A stretch of DNA of 64,000 bases from CAYXLI01 sp964464925. Lineage in GTDB: Bacteria; Acidobacteriota; Terriglobia; Bryobacterales; Bryobacteraceae. The stretch spans positions 25,309 through 89,308 of the forward strand of contig CAYXLI010000025.1 in assembly GCA_964464925.1 (NCBI GenBank), written 5' to 3'. The translations under genes were made by a program, and so were the position numbers. The notes beneath the pieces are model-generated. The model did no database searches. It was not told the origin of the DNA and was given only the letters and a program-made list of their open reading frames with translations. Below, piece by piece: positions 9,459 to 18,734 of the stretch. The stretch's first letter is position 1. Every line of letters begins with the position of its first letter.

Positions 9459-11494
9459 GCTGCTTCCTTCTTTACCAGGGCAGGTTGCCGTTCGACAGCC
9501 AGGTACCGGCTGCCCACGGCCGATTCAATGATGGAAAGCACCAGCAGGGCTGCCGCCAGATACCACCACAAACTAATGCGCTGTTCCTTGTTGGCTTCTT
9601 CCCCAATCACGGGAGCCGGCCCGGCCGATCCTGCACCGAGATTCTGCCATAGTTCCACGGTCTCCTTCGGAACCGGCGTCAAATCGCTTTCACGCCGGTC
9701 GGCATTAACCGCCAGCAGCTCCTGGCGGCCATTGCCGCGATGGATCTCATAGAAGCCGGCCTTACTGACCTGCAGCGTCTTCGCCGATGTGGACTCACTG
9801 AGAGACAATGCCCGCTTCCCATCGGGAGCGATAACCTCCACGGGCGTCTTCTGGTCTTTTGCCGAGCGGAGTTCTACATACGAATCCACCGGCACATTCC
9901 CGGCGGTCTGGTCGACGCCGCTGAGATAGCGCGCGGAGTTCTCCACGAACGGAATGAAGGAGGCGTGCAACGGCAGGTCATTCGAGATATTGTCGAAGGT
10001 GCTGGCGAAAGTAAGCACGCGTCCTTCTCCAATCTTGTCTTCCATGACCAGTGGCGTCTGATCCGTAAGCCGCGCGAGCACACGGGACTTGCCTTGCTCG
10101 ACCTGGGCTGTCTGGAAGAAACGGACTGCTTCGAAGCCATTCGTTTTGTACAGCGCCGGATGGCCGGTGTCTACGTCCGACGCGTTCTGGAAACGATCTC
10201 CGCCCCGGGACGAATAGCGGCTGTCGAGGATCCGCGCGCCAGCGACCGGAACTCTGCCCTTAACGGAGGCGGCCGGGCCGAGAGACACCAGCAGCGCGCC
10301 GCCGCCAGAGACATATTGCTTCAGTGCATCTTCGAAGGCCGGCGGAATCGACGCCACATCCGATAGAACAACGAGTGCATATTTCTGCGGTGAAACACCC
10401 GCGGACTGTTCAGCGCTGACGTTGTCCACTGCGAAACCCGCATCGACGGCGGCGCCCATTGCGTTTGAGTAGTACAGCGCTCCCCGTGAATTGCGGGACT
10501 CATGGACGAATAGAACGCGTCCGGGCTCCTTGCGCTCCAACGAAAAATAGAACTGGTTATCTTCCTTAAGACTGTCGTTCGCCGCTATGGTGACGGCGCC
10601 CCTGTTCAGGCCATACGGCGGATCATTCAGAAAGAACTCTACACTCGTCCGGCCGTTCGCGGGAACCTGCACCTGCTTGGTATCCATCGTTTTGCCGCCC
10701 AGCGTAAGCGCGACGGTCTGCGTGGTGGGTTCGCCTGCCGTTCCCGCTACCACGGCCTGCACACGGATTTTCTTCGCCTTGTACACGGCTCTCGGGGCGT
10801 TCACGTTCTCCACGTACCAGTTCCGTTCCTGTTTACCTGCGCCTGTGTCGTGCAGCACCATCTTCACGTTGGTCGGCACGTTCAGTTCTGTAAAGGGGGA
10901 AGGCATGCTGGACTTCTGCATGTCCGTGAACACGTGCGCTTCCACCGGAAACCGGCTTGCCTGTGCAATCGACCGGAGAGCGCGCGCCAACTCGCCGTAC
11001 GAACTGCGCGCATCACTCTGCTCGATGTTCTGGATTGCGGCCCGAAGTTCAGGAACATCGCCGATCGCCTGGGTGAGCAGGTGCGTCTGTGTGCCGAAGG
11101 CGATCACCTGTCCTTGATCTCCGCCGTGAAAACTACTCAGCGCATCCGACGCGGCTTGCTTGGCCTTATTCAAAGCGTCATGGGACCGCATGCTGAAGGA
11201 GTTGTCCACTGCAAGCACCATCAGCTTGCGTCCCGCAGCAGCAGGTGCGTGCGCAGTGCGAATGAACGGATTCGCAAACATCAAGGCGAGCAAAAAGAGA
11301 AGACCGAGCCGGAGTGCCAGCAGTGCCAAATACTTCAGGCGACGGTGCTTCACGGAACTCTGCGTTCGCCGTTCGAAGAACATCAGAGAGCTGAAGGGCA
11401 GCGGCGTGGTTTTATGCTGCCGCAAGAGGTGGACGTACACGGGCAGACCCAACGCCAACAGGCCACCAAGGAACCATGGAGAAAGAAATCCCAT
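9455..11494 (-). CDS. BatA-type membrane protein with VWA domain
   Basis: A 679-residue protein starting with the BatA/aerotolerance N-terminal membrane segment (FLSPWFLGGLLALGLPVYVHLL) and a second helix at about 55-75. A von Willebrand A domain follows with a complete MIDAS start, DNSFS (about 93-97). The rest is periplasmic and includes a ThuA/glutamine-amidotransferase-like fold near 330-520, then a C-terminal membrane helix just before the end (about 643-660). The start codon directly follows the TAA of the DUF58 gene with no spacer, so the two are coupled. Members act with MoxR ATPases in envelope quality control or stress resistance in several phyla; no specific partner is known here. 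Confidence 0.85.
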   Translation of the reverse strand: MGFLSPWFLGGLLALGLPVYVHLLRQHKTTPLPFSSLMFFERRTQSSVKHRRLKYLALLALRLGLLFLLALMFANPFIRTAHAPAAAGRKLMVLAVDNSFSMRSHDALNKAKQAASDALSSFHGGDQGQVIAFGTQTHLLTQAIGDVPELRAAIQNIEQSDARSSYGELARALRSIAQASRFPVEAHVFTDMQKSSMPSPFTELNVPTNVKMVLHDTGAGKQERNWYVENVNAPRAVYKAKKIRVQAVVAGTAGEPTTQTVALTLGGKTMDTKQVQVPANGRTSVEFFLNDPPYGLNRGAVTIAANDSLKEDNQFYFSLERKEPGRVLFVHESRNSRGALYYSNAMGAAVDAGFAVDNVSAEQSAGVSPQKYALVVLSDVASIPPAFEDALKQYVSGGGALLVSLGPAASVKGRVPVAGARILDSRYSSRGGDRFQNASDVDTGHPALYKTNGFEAVRFFQTAQVEQGKSRVLARLTDQTPLVMEDKIGEGRVLTFASTFDNISNDLPLHASFIPFVENSARYLSGVDQTAGNVPVDSYVELRSAKDQKTPVEVIAPDGKRALSLSESTSAKTLQVSKAGFYEIHRGNGRQELLAVNADRRESDLTPVPKETVELWQNLGAGSAGPAPVIGEEANKEQRISLWWYLAAALLVLSIIESAVGSRYLAVERQPALVKKEAA

Positions 11495-12382
11495 TTAGGA
11501 TCTCCCCTGCCGGATCGTCAGATACTGCCTGAGCATGGAATCCAGCGGTTTCGAAGTGTCCAACAGAAAATAGTCGATCCCGTTCCTTTGCGCCTCGGAC
11601 TTCAGCGCCTCGATGTGCGCATCAATCTTTTGCGTGTACTCGTTCTTTACGTAATCGGGAGACACCTCCATGGCATCGCCCGTCTCCATATCGGTAATCA
11701 GCGAGGGTTCGCGCAGTACGGGCCGGATCTCCTGCGGATCGAGGATATGAAACAGGATGAGTTCATTCCCACGATAGCGAAGAGGAGCTACTGCCTCGAT
11801 TACGTTTGCGGGCGGCTCATAGAAATCTGATAAGAGGACGATCATGCCGCGCCGGTGCAGAAACTCCTGGCAATGCAGCAACGGCTTGGCCAGCGCGGTC
11901 CGGGCACCGGCTTGCACCTTCTCAATTGCGTGAAGAATACGGGCGAACTGGCCCTGGCGGCTCGACGGCGGCACGTAATTCTTCACTTCGTCATCGAATA
12001 CGATCAGTCCCGTTGCATCGCGCTGCTGATTGCTCAAATACGCGAGTGACGCGACCACATACCGCGCATAATCCAGCTTGTTCACCTCATGCGAACCGAA
12101 GGCCATGGACGCGCTCACGTCGAGCAACATCGTGAGTTGCGTATTCGTCTCGCCGCGATAGCGCTTCAAATATGCGCGCTCGGTGCGGGCAAACACGTTC
12201 CAATCCACGTGGCGTAAATCATCGCCTTCCGAGTACATGCGATACTCGGCGAATTCCTGGCTAAAGCCGAAGTCGGGCGAGCGATGCATGCCCGCAACAA
12301 ACCCGTCCACCACCGTTTTGGCGATCAGCTCAAGCCCGGAAATTCCGGACAGCACCGACGGATTCAGGAAACGTTGCAGCAT
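11495..12382 (-). CDS. DUF58 domain protein
   Basis: A 295-residue soluble protein of the DUF58 family. The signature RMYSEGDDLRHVDWNVFART is clear at about residues 48-67, followed by a VWA-like core with the metal-site motif DVSAS (about 89-93). The family is almost always encoded directly after a MoxR-type AAA+ ATPase and is thought to be a partner or client of it. Here its ATG follows the TAG of the moxR gene immediately, and its own stop abuts the next start. Compared with BatB-like relatives it has no membrane segment of its own. Family assignment is firm; the function is known only by association. Confidence 0.9.
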   Translation of the reverse strand: MLQRFLNPSVLSGISGLELIAKTVVDGFVAGMHRSPDFGFSQEFAEYRMYSEGDDLRHVDWNVFARTERAYLKRYRGETNTQLTMLLDVSASMAFGSHEVNKLDYARYVVASLAYLSNQQRDATGLIVFDDEVKNYVPPSSRQGQFARILHAIEKVQAGARTALAKPLLHCQEFLHRRGMIVLLSDFYEPPANVIEAVAPLRYRGNELILFHILDPQEIRPVLREPSLITDMETGDAMEVSPDYVKNEYTQKIDAHIEALKSEAQRNGIDYFLLDTSKPLDSMLRQYLTIRQGRS

Positions 12383-13411
12383 CTATTTGTCGCGGGGAAC
12401 AGGTACCGCTTCGATGACGCGCTTCAGGATGTCATCCGATGAGAGCCTCTCGGATTCCGCATGGAAATTCAGCAGAATGCGGTGGCGCAGAATCGGAGTA
12501 GCCAGCGCGGAGATGTCTTCATACGTGACGTGGTAGCGTTTGCGCATCAGCGCCCGGGCTTTCGCCGCGAGTACCAGGAACTGGGCTCCGCGCACACTGG
12601 CACCAAAGTTCACGTACTTCTTTACGAAATCCAGAGCACTCGCGTCCGTATTGCGCGTCGCACGGACGATGTTCACCGCATAGGTCGCCACCGAATCTGC
12701 AATCGGAACCATGCGGACCAGCTCCTGAAACCCGAGAATTTCTTCCGCGTTCGTTACAGGCTCTGGATGTGCAACCTCGGTCGTTGTCGTACGGTTGATC
12801 ACCTGCAGTTCATCCTGCGCCGAGAGATAATCCAGAACGGTGTTGAACAGGAAGCGATCCAACTGCGCTTCCGGCAGCGGGTACGTTCCTTCCAGCTCGA
12901 TCGGGTTTTGTGTAGCCAGCACGAAGAACGGCGCGGGCAGTTTATAGATGTGGCCGCGCACCGTGCAGGAACGTTCCTGCATCGCTTCCAGCAAGGCAGA
13001 TTGGGTCTTGGGCGGCGTACGGTTGATTTCGTCCGCCAACAGGATGTTGCAAAAGATCGGACCGGGAACGAAGGTCCACGTCCTCCGGCCCGTCGTCGGA
13101 TCTTCTTCGATGATGTCGGTACCGGTAATGTCCGAGGGCATCAAATCCGGAGTGAACTGTATTCGTTTGAACGCAAGGCCGAGGGTATCGGCCATTGTAC
13201 GAACCAAGAGCGTCTTCGCCGTGCCGGGCATACCGGTAATGAGACAGTGACCTCCAACGAACAGAGAGATCATTACCTGTTCCAGCACTTCTTCCTGTCC
13301 GACGATAACGCGGCGGACCTGCTTCACAATATCCGCTTCCACCTGCTGGAAGCGCAGGATGCGCTGTTTCAGTTCGGAGGTTTCCAGAGTCGTGATCGAT
13401 GGATTGGTCAT
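12383..13411 (-). CDS. MoxR family AAA+ ATPase
   Basis: A 342-residue MoxR ATPase. Visible are Walker A GMPGTAKT (60-67), Walker B NILLADE (122-128) followed by INRTPPKTQSALLEAMQE, sensor 1 in FVLATQNPIE (about 160-169), and the C-terminal lid domain. MoxR proteins act as chaperone-like ATPases that remodel or insert metal into VWA-containing partners; VWA genes occur on both sides here. The ATG overlaps the stop of the TPR metallopeptidase gene (ATGA), and the downstream DUF58 start abuts its own stop. It is the enzymatic centre of the seven-gene operon. Confidence 0.94.
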   Translation of the reverse strand: MTNPSITTLETSELKQRILRFQQVEADIVKQVRRVIVGQEEVLEQVMISLFVGGHCLITGMPGTAKTLLVRTMADTLGLAFKRIQFTPDLMPSDITGTDIIEEDPTTGRRTWTFVPGPIFCNILLADEINRTPPKTQSALLEAMQERSCTVRGHIYKLPAPFFVLATQNPIELEGTYPLPEAQLDRFLFNTVLDYLSAQDELQVINRTTTTEVAHPEPVTNAEEILGFQELVRMVPIADSVATYAVNIVRATRNTDASALDFVKKYVNFGASVRGAQFLVLAAKARALMRKRYHVTYEDISALATPILRHRILLNFHAESERLSSDDILKRVIEAVPVPRDK

Positions 13412-15585
13412 TTAGAAATTTCCAACAACATTCGTTGCGCCGGCTTGTAGCCCGGCGCTGCTTCCAATGCTAATAAGAGTTGTTCGCGAGCATCATCCGT
13501 GCGGTTGGCGCCACGCAGCGCCCGGGCGAGATTGAAACGCGAGGCAGCCTGATCCAGGGGCTTGGCGGCGATCACGGCCTGATACTCCATAATGGCACTC
13601 TTTGCGTTCCCTGTGTCCATCCACAGATCGCCGAGCTTTCGATGCATCGCCTCGTCCATCGGGTAGATGTAATTCAGCCGCGCCAGTGTAGCCGCAGCAT
13701 CTTTCTTGCGTCCCCCTGCGGCCTGCAGATCAGCCAGTTTCATCAGAACCGAGGGAGTCCGTCCCCCAACCTTCGAGTACGCTTCGAGCTGTTTCATGGC
13801 ATTCGCCGTATCGCCCTTGGCGGCATACGCATCGGCCAGGAACTCATAGACGCTGCCGGCTTCGACGTAATCCGGATAAAGATCACGCACCTTCAAGCCC
13901 GCAGCGATCACTTCGTCGTGCTTGCCCGCCTTTTCGTCGGCCGCCATCTGCTTCACCGTCTTGCGCCACTCTTCGAATCCGTCCAGGGTCTTCTTATCCT
14001 TCGCTTCCAGCCAGGCGAGGAAATTCTTATCGAAGTCCTCGGGTTTCATCCCGAGTTGCTCCTGCACTACCTGCGGCGTAGGCTTCACTGCCGCGAATGC
14101 ATGCATCATATCGAGCAGTTTGCTATAACCCCATTTGCCGGCAATATACTCGCAGATTTGTCCGGCCTGGAAATAGGACACGATCACTTGGGAAGGATAG
14201 CTGGGACGAATGAAACCCCGATCCAGTTCAGCGATCGGCAGCAGTTTCTTCGTCTTGATCGCGTTAATGGCTTCCGGATCCAGCCGGTCGCCCCAGTCCG
14301 GCTCGGTCGCGGTCTCTTCATAAACGGCGAGGCCTTCCGTGAACCAGCGCGGCACCCGATGATGCGTGGCGGTGAGGACATACACATGGCTCAGTTCGTG
14401 CCATAGCGTGCTGGCCCAATGGAAGCTGCCCGGTTTCCTTCCCGACGGACTGTCCATAGCGACCACGGTGCCGAACGTCACACCGAGAGCGCCCAATCCC
14501 GGCATGCCCATCGTGCGAACCGCGAAATCCTCATGATCCGGGTAGACCTCCACCTGCACCGGAGTGTCGAGCTTCACGTTGTATTTCTTCTCGTAGGTGG
14601 CGATTGCTCGCTTCAGCTCGCTCTCCACATAAGGACGCAGTAACTCCGCCTCCTTCTTGTGCAGCTTGACGATGGTGTTGTCAGTCTTGAAGGTGAGAAA
14701 GTTCTTGTAGCTGTCCATCAAGGTGAGTGAGTTCGCAGTGAGCGCGTTCTTGAAGCCGTCGTTGTACGCTCTCTCGAGTTGCTCCCTTGCTTCTCTCTCG
14801 CGGCCGAGCCGCATCAGGTTGACGCCGAGTTCCGCTCGCGCTTCGCTCAGCATCGGATCGAGTTCCAGAGCCTTCCGATAGTGTGCAATTCCCTCTTCGT
14901 AGCGCCGATTCAAAACGAAAAAGTGTCCGGCGGTTGCGTGGATGTCTCCGTAGACGGGATTGATCTTCAGCGCATTGGCCAACCACGGCGTTTCCGGCTT
15001 TTCGTTCAGCCAGTCGATGGTTGCCAGAATCGCCATGGCTTTCAGCGCATCCGGCGACATCTTCAGCGCCTTGTGCGCCTCTTCCGCCGCTTTCTCAGGA
15101 TTGTTGTCTTCTAGAGCGAGAAACGCCAGCAGCTCCTGCGCTTCCAGGAGCTTCGGATCCTGCTCGATTGCCTTGTTCGCCAACTCGACGGCTCTCTTCT
15201 CGAATCCGTCCGAAGCAACCAGGGCAAGTCCAAGCAGGGCCTGCGGGTTGTTCTTGTCGTCCTGCAAAACTTCTTGGAACAACTGCTCCGCTTCCTCTTT
15301 GTTGAATCGTTCTTCGAAGAGGCGGCCCCATCGGACTCGAATTTCATTACTCTTGGGATTTTGCGCGAGCGCGTTGCGGAACGCGTCGTTTGCTTCTTTG
15401 TATCGGCGCAGCCCCCAGAGGCCCTCCGCCTGATCGGCCGCCCGTGGCGATTGCGCCAGACGCGTGTAGCACTGTGCCGCTTCCTTCTGCCGTCCGTAGT
15501 AATCGTGTTTGCGGCACTCCTGCCACGTCTGCCCGAACAGAGGCAGCGCGATCAACAAAGCCGCATGGAACTTCCAAAACTGCAT
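13408..15585 (-). CDS. Secreted TPR protein with peptidase-MA-type metalloprotease domain
   Basis: A 725-residue exported protein. It has a short signal peptide (KFHAALLIALPLFGQ), then TPR repeats through about residue 270. A gluzincin-type domain follows with the zinc motif HELSH (about 393-397) and a downstream WFTEGLAVYEE that supplies the third ligand Glu, as in peptidase MA-like families. More TPRs fill residues about 560-725. The catalytic residues look intact, so an active periplasmic protease is expected. Its start abuts the stop of the caspase-like gene and its stop overlaps moxR, so it is integral to this operon. The substrate is unknown. Confidence 0.85.
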   Translation of the reverse strand: MQFWKFHAALLIALPLFGQTWQECRKHDYYGRQKEAAQCYTRLAQSPRAADQAEGLWGLRRYKEANDAFRNALAQNPKSNEIRVRWGRLFEERFNKEEAEQLFQEVLQDDKNNPQALLGLALVASDGFEKRAVELANKAIEQDPKLLEAQELLAFLALEDNNPEKAAEEAHKALKMSPDALKAMAILATIDWLNEKPETPWLANALKINPVYGDIHATAGHFFVLNRRYEEGIAHYRKALELDPMLSEARAELGVNLMRLGREREAREQLERAYNDGFKNALTANSLTLMDSYKNFLTFKTDNTIVKLHKKEAELLRPYVESELKRAIATYEKKYNVKLDTPVQVEVYPDHEDFAVRTMGMPGLGALGVTFGTVVAMDSPSGRKPGSFHWASTLWHELSHVYVLTATHHRVPRWFTEGLAVYEETATEPDWGDRLDPEAINAIKTKKLLPIAELDRGFIRPSYPSQVIVSYFQAGQICEYIAGKWGYSKLLDMMHAFAAVKPTPQVVQEQLGMKPEDFDKNFLAWLEAKDKKTLDGFEEWRKTVKQMAADEKAGKHDEVIAAGLKVRDLYPDYVEAGSVYEFLADAYAAKGDTANAMKQLEAYSKVGGRTPSVLMKLADLQAAGGRKKDAAATLARLNYIYPMDEAMHRKLGDLWMDTGNAKSAIMEYQAVIAAKPLDQAASRFNLARALRGANRTDDAREQLLLALEAAPGYKPAQRMLLEISK

Positions 15586-16476
15586 TTACTTATCCAAGTC
15601 CGCCTGCGTCTGCGCAAGTTGCAACAGCAACGCAGACAATTGCTTTTTGTACTCTTCAGGCGCCATTACCGGCTTCATGGCTTTCAACTTCTCGATGTTT
15701 CCTTCCAGTTCTTCACGCTTCGAAAGCAATGCCTGCTTCGCTGGATCCTTCGACGCCTGTTGAATCGAACCGAGCCGCAGCAGAGCAAACCGCGCCGCAT
15801 TCATCGCCGACGCCTGGTCGCCGTCGGTCAGAGTCGGATGCTCGGTCGCGATGCGCTTCTGTGATTCATAGAACTGCTTGGTCTTCTGCTCGGCGTACTT
15901 GTACGCTTCATATGCGGAGATCACTTCGTTCTTATCCGTATCCGCGGTTGCGTCGCGCAGGGCGTCCACCCAGTAGCGCGCAAACACTGTCGCGTTCTTC
16001 TCCGTGCCGGTCTTGGTCGCCGTAATCACCGTGCGGCTCGGCTTCTGCAGCGCATGCACCGAAGCGCCGCTTGCGCTGGTCATATTCACTACCAACTGGC
16101 GCTGCGCAGGAATCCGGTCCAGCATGGCCGCCAGATCCGTAGCGGAGACATCTGGACCAGGCAGGTTGATCTTGTAGTCGGCCCCATCGAAGCTTCCATG
16201 CCCGATCAACATCACCACAATGGCATCAGCGGGCTTGGCTTCCTTCGCAATCCGGTCCAGAGTGGATTGAATTCGCGCCTTTGTGGCGTCAGCGGCATAG
16301 AGCGTCTCGACTTTCATATCCGGACCCGCCGCCTTCATGGTCTTATCGATGTCTTTGGCCCACGTCGCGAACCTCTGTTCGTAATCCGGTTCGCCCCCGA
16401 GTCCGGCAACCGTGACACAGTAGGTCGCAGCCTGAACGCTGGCACAGGCGGCCACCAGCAGAAGCGCGCCTTTCAT
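15586..16476 (-). CDS. Secreted caspase/legumain-fold protein lacking the catalytic Cys
   Basis: A 296-residue exported protein. The ATG at 16476 is chosen because it overlaps the upstream stop (ATGA) and opens a clean signal peptide (MKGALLLVAACASVQA); the frame itself extends 27 codons further upstream. The core resembles clan CD peptidases: a hydrophobic strand ending in IGHG (catalytic His position), then a second strand LVVNMTSASG where caspase- or C13-type enzymes have (D/A)CxSG. The Cys position reads Ser here (codon at 16075-16077). A coiled-coil tail follows residue about 235. It is probably a pseudo-protease or a Ser variant; family placement rests on motif order only. Confidence 0.6.
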   Translation of the reverse strand: MKGALLLVAACASVQAATYCVTVAGLGGEPDYEQRFATWAKDIDKTMKAAGPDMKVETLYAADATKARIQSTLDRIAKEAKPADAIVVMLIGHGSFDGADYKINLPGPDVSATDLAAMLDRIPAQRQLVVNMTSASGASVHALQKPSRTVITATKTGTEKNATVFARYWVDALRDATADTDKNEVISAYEAYKYAEQKTKQFYESQKRIATEHPTLTDGDQASAMNAARFALLRLGSIQQASKDPAKQALLSKREELEGNIEKLKAMKPVMAPEEYKKQLSALLLQLAQTQADLDK

Positions 16477-18734
16477 ACAACACCCCATTTCCGGCGGAGC
16501 AGCCACTCCCCGCTTCGCAACACCAGGGCCACGAGAAACAGCGCAGGCATATCCCACAAATCATGCGTCTCTTTCACACTGATGCCTGCCTCGGAATACG
16601 AGATCTCATCCGCCAGCCTGTTCGATTCCGTGGGACGCAGATACCGCCCGCCCGTTTGCGAAGCAAGCTTCTCCAGCAGTTCCCGATTCTGTTGCGTATG
16701 GAAGTTCTCCGCCACTCCATCTTCCCGGCGGAAGGTCACCACGTCACGGCCCGTCTCCTTCTCGCCCCGTTTCGCCAGCGCCTCCGCTACATAGCTGCCT
16801 TGTTTCTCCGCGTTGAACTCCAATGTGTAGACGCCTTCCGCAGTAGGATCGGGCTGCATCTCGACGTTTTCGGCGAAACCTTCCGGACCGAGGATGTGAG
16901 CTTCCACGCGCGCATCACTCGATGGCGCATAATTTGCGTCCCGCACTTCCGCCCGCAACTGAACCTTTGTCTCGTCAGGGAACACGGACTTTTGCGTACT
17001 GACGACAACACGGCCCTGAGTGCCCGTCACCAGCCAGCGCATCATCTGCTGCCAGAACACCTCGTGAGACATGTCCTCCACAGGCTGCAGCATCTGCCAG
17101 CGCCAGCTTCCCGCCGTAGCGAAGATCGCTGTGCGGCCGCGGCCGTAGTTCTGCGTCACCAGAAGCGGCAGCTTCCCGCGTCCGCCCGGGTTCATTTCGG
17201 CCAACACCACAGCGCCGGGCTTGGGCGTACCCACTTCCTGAAAGTTCGCCAGATACGGCAGCTTCTTCCAACGCTCGACGTTGCGATCCGGATTCTCTTC
17301 AATGCGGCAGAGCAGGCTGTCGCGCCCAGCGCTTGTCAGTTCGACCGTGGCGGGGTCGCGATGGAATGTGTTCTTCTTATCCGGGAGTATCGTCGGCAGA
17401 ATATCCGCAAGCGGGCTCTTATTCACGCCACTCTCTGAAAGGCCAAACCGGCCGCCGAGGAACAGAACGCCGCCGCCGCGGCGATCGGCAAACTGTTTGA
17501 TCAATTCCTGTTGCGCGGGCGTAAAGTAGTTCGCCTCCACACCGCCGATGATCAATCCCTGAAAGGCGAACAGTTCGTCGACACTGGTCGGGAAGCCCTC
17601 TTCCAGTTCCTTGGGATCGCCGATGCCCTGCCGGTAGATTTTATTCTGTGTAGTGCGCAAAATCGAGACAAGTTGAACCGTGTGGTCGAGATCGGCAGCC
17701 CGGCGGATGAACTTGTACTCCCAGCGCGGCTCGCCCTCTATATACAGGACGCGCGGCTTGGTGTTATCGACGATGAGCAGGCGATTTACGGAATTGTTCG
17801 TCACGTTCTCCTCGCCTGCGAGGGGCTCGATGCTGACCCGGAGCGTCCGCGCGCCAGGCGTGCCTGCGTTGAACGGAATCGACTCAATCTGTTCCAAGCC
17901 GTCGCTTTTCAGCAGGACTTGACTCGAAGCAATCACCTTGCCTGCGTCCTTGATTGTCAATCTTGCCTGCTGGCCCGTGTAACCGCTCTGGTGAAACGCC
18001 ACCGTGGCGTTCAAGCGTGAATCCGCCAGCGCGCGCGCGGGCAGCTGAACGTCACCTATCTCTGCATCCCGCTCGGGCTTCTCCTTGCCGAAGCCGATGG
18101 TGTGAATCGGGATCCGCTGCCGCTTGATCTCATTCATAGTTTCCAGATCAAGCCCGCCGGAGTTATCGGCCCCATCGCTCAGCAAAACCACCGCGCCCAC
18201 CGGAACATTGGAAGCCTCCGCCATCACTTCCTTCAATGTTTCACCCAGATGGGTGGACGGCACGGAGCTGTTCAGCTTTTCGAGGGACTCCAGACGTTGG
18301 AGAGAGTTGCCACCGCGGTAAAGGCGGACTTGAAACCTCTTCTGGAGACTGTTCAGCAGCCCGCCATTTAAGACATCGATCGCTTCCTGGCGGCGGGGCT
18401 TACCAGTGTCGGTCTGCGCCATGCTCTTGGAGTCGTCAATCACGACAGCAACAACGTTCTGCTGAGGCCTAAGCGTCGCGATGCTAACCGCAGGCTGCCA
18501 CAGCATGAACAACAGGACGATTACAAACAGGGTTTGCAGAACCCAGATGGCCGCGGGTCGAAGCCCATGTAATCCCGATGCATGTTCCTGGCGCTTGTGG
18601 TAGATGAGCCACCCCAGCGAAGCAGCAGCCGCGAGTATTCCGATCCCGAGAAGCCACACTGGCCACCGTCCCAGGAACACCAACTGTCCCTTAGAGAAGA
18701 CGGCCGCTGGATACTTAAAGAGAAGCTCAAACAT
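16473..18734 (-). CDS. Membrane-anchored VWA protein, first gene of envelope operon
   Basis: A 753-residue protein with two N-terminal membrane helices (about 28-46 and 63-82). A VWA domain with MIDAS DDSKS (about 98-102) and VLLSDGADNSGG follows, then a CARDB/Ig-like region (about 225-320) and a ThuA/GATase1-like domain with RVLYIEGEPRWEYKF and LGGRFGL. More beta domains and a C-terminal helix (PALFLVALVLRSGEWLL) complete it. This architecture is the large VWA protein commonly found beside MoxR/BatA clusters. It is the first gene of a seven-gene operon whose members are separated by zero bases or overlap by four. The function is unknown; a role in an envelope complex with the MoxR ATPase is inferred. 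Confidence 0.85.
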   Translation of the reverse strand: MFELLFKYPAAVFSKGQLVFLGRWPVWLLGIGILAAAASLGWLIYHKRQEHASGLHGLRPAAIWVLQTLFVIVLLFMLWQPAVSIATLRPQQNVVAVVIDDSKSMAQTDTGKPRRQEAIDVLNGGLLNSLQKRFQVRLYRGGNSLQRLESLEKLNSSVPSTHLGETLKEVMAEASNVPVGAVVLLSDGADNSGGLDLETMNEIKRQRIPIHTIGFGKEKPERDAEIGDVQLPARALADSRLNATVAFHQSGYTGQQARLTIKDAGKVIASSQVLLKSDGLEQIESIPFNAGTPGARTLRVSIEPLAGEENVTNNSVNRLLIVDNTKPRVLYIEGEPRWEYKFIRRAADLDHTVQLVSILRTTQNKIYRQGIGDPKELEEGFPTSVDELFAFQGLIIGGVEANYFTPAQQELIKQFADRRGGGVLFLGGRFGLSESGVNKSPLADILPTILPDKKNTFHRDPATVELTSAGRDSLLCRIEENPDRNVERWKKLPYLANFQEVGTPKPGAVVLAEMNPGGRGKLPLLVTQNYGRGRTAIFATAGSWRWQMLQPVEDMSHEVFWQQMMRWLVTGTQGRVVVSTQKSVFPDETKVQLRAEVRDANYAPSSDARVEAHILGPEGFAENVEMQPDPTAEGVYTLEFNAEKQGSYVAEALAKRGEKETGRDVVTFRREDGVAENFHTQQNRELLEKLASQTGGRYLRPTESNRLADEISYSEAGISVKETHDLWDMPALFLVALVLRSGEWLLRRKWGVV

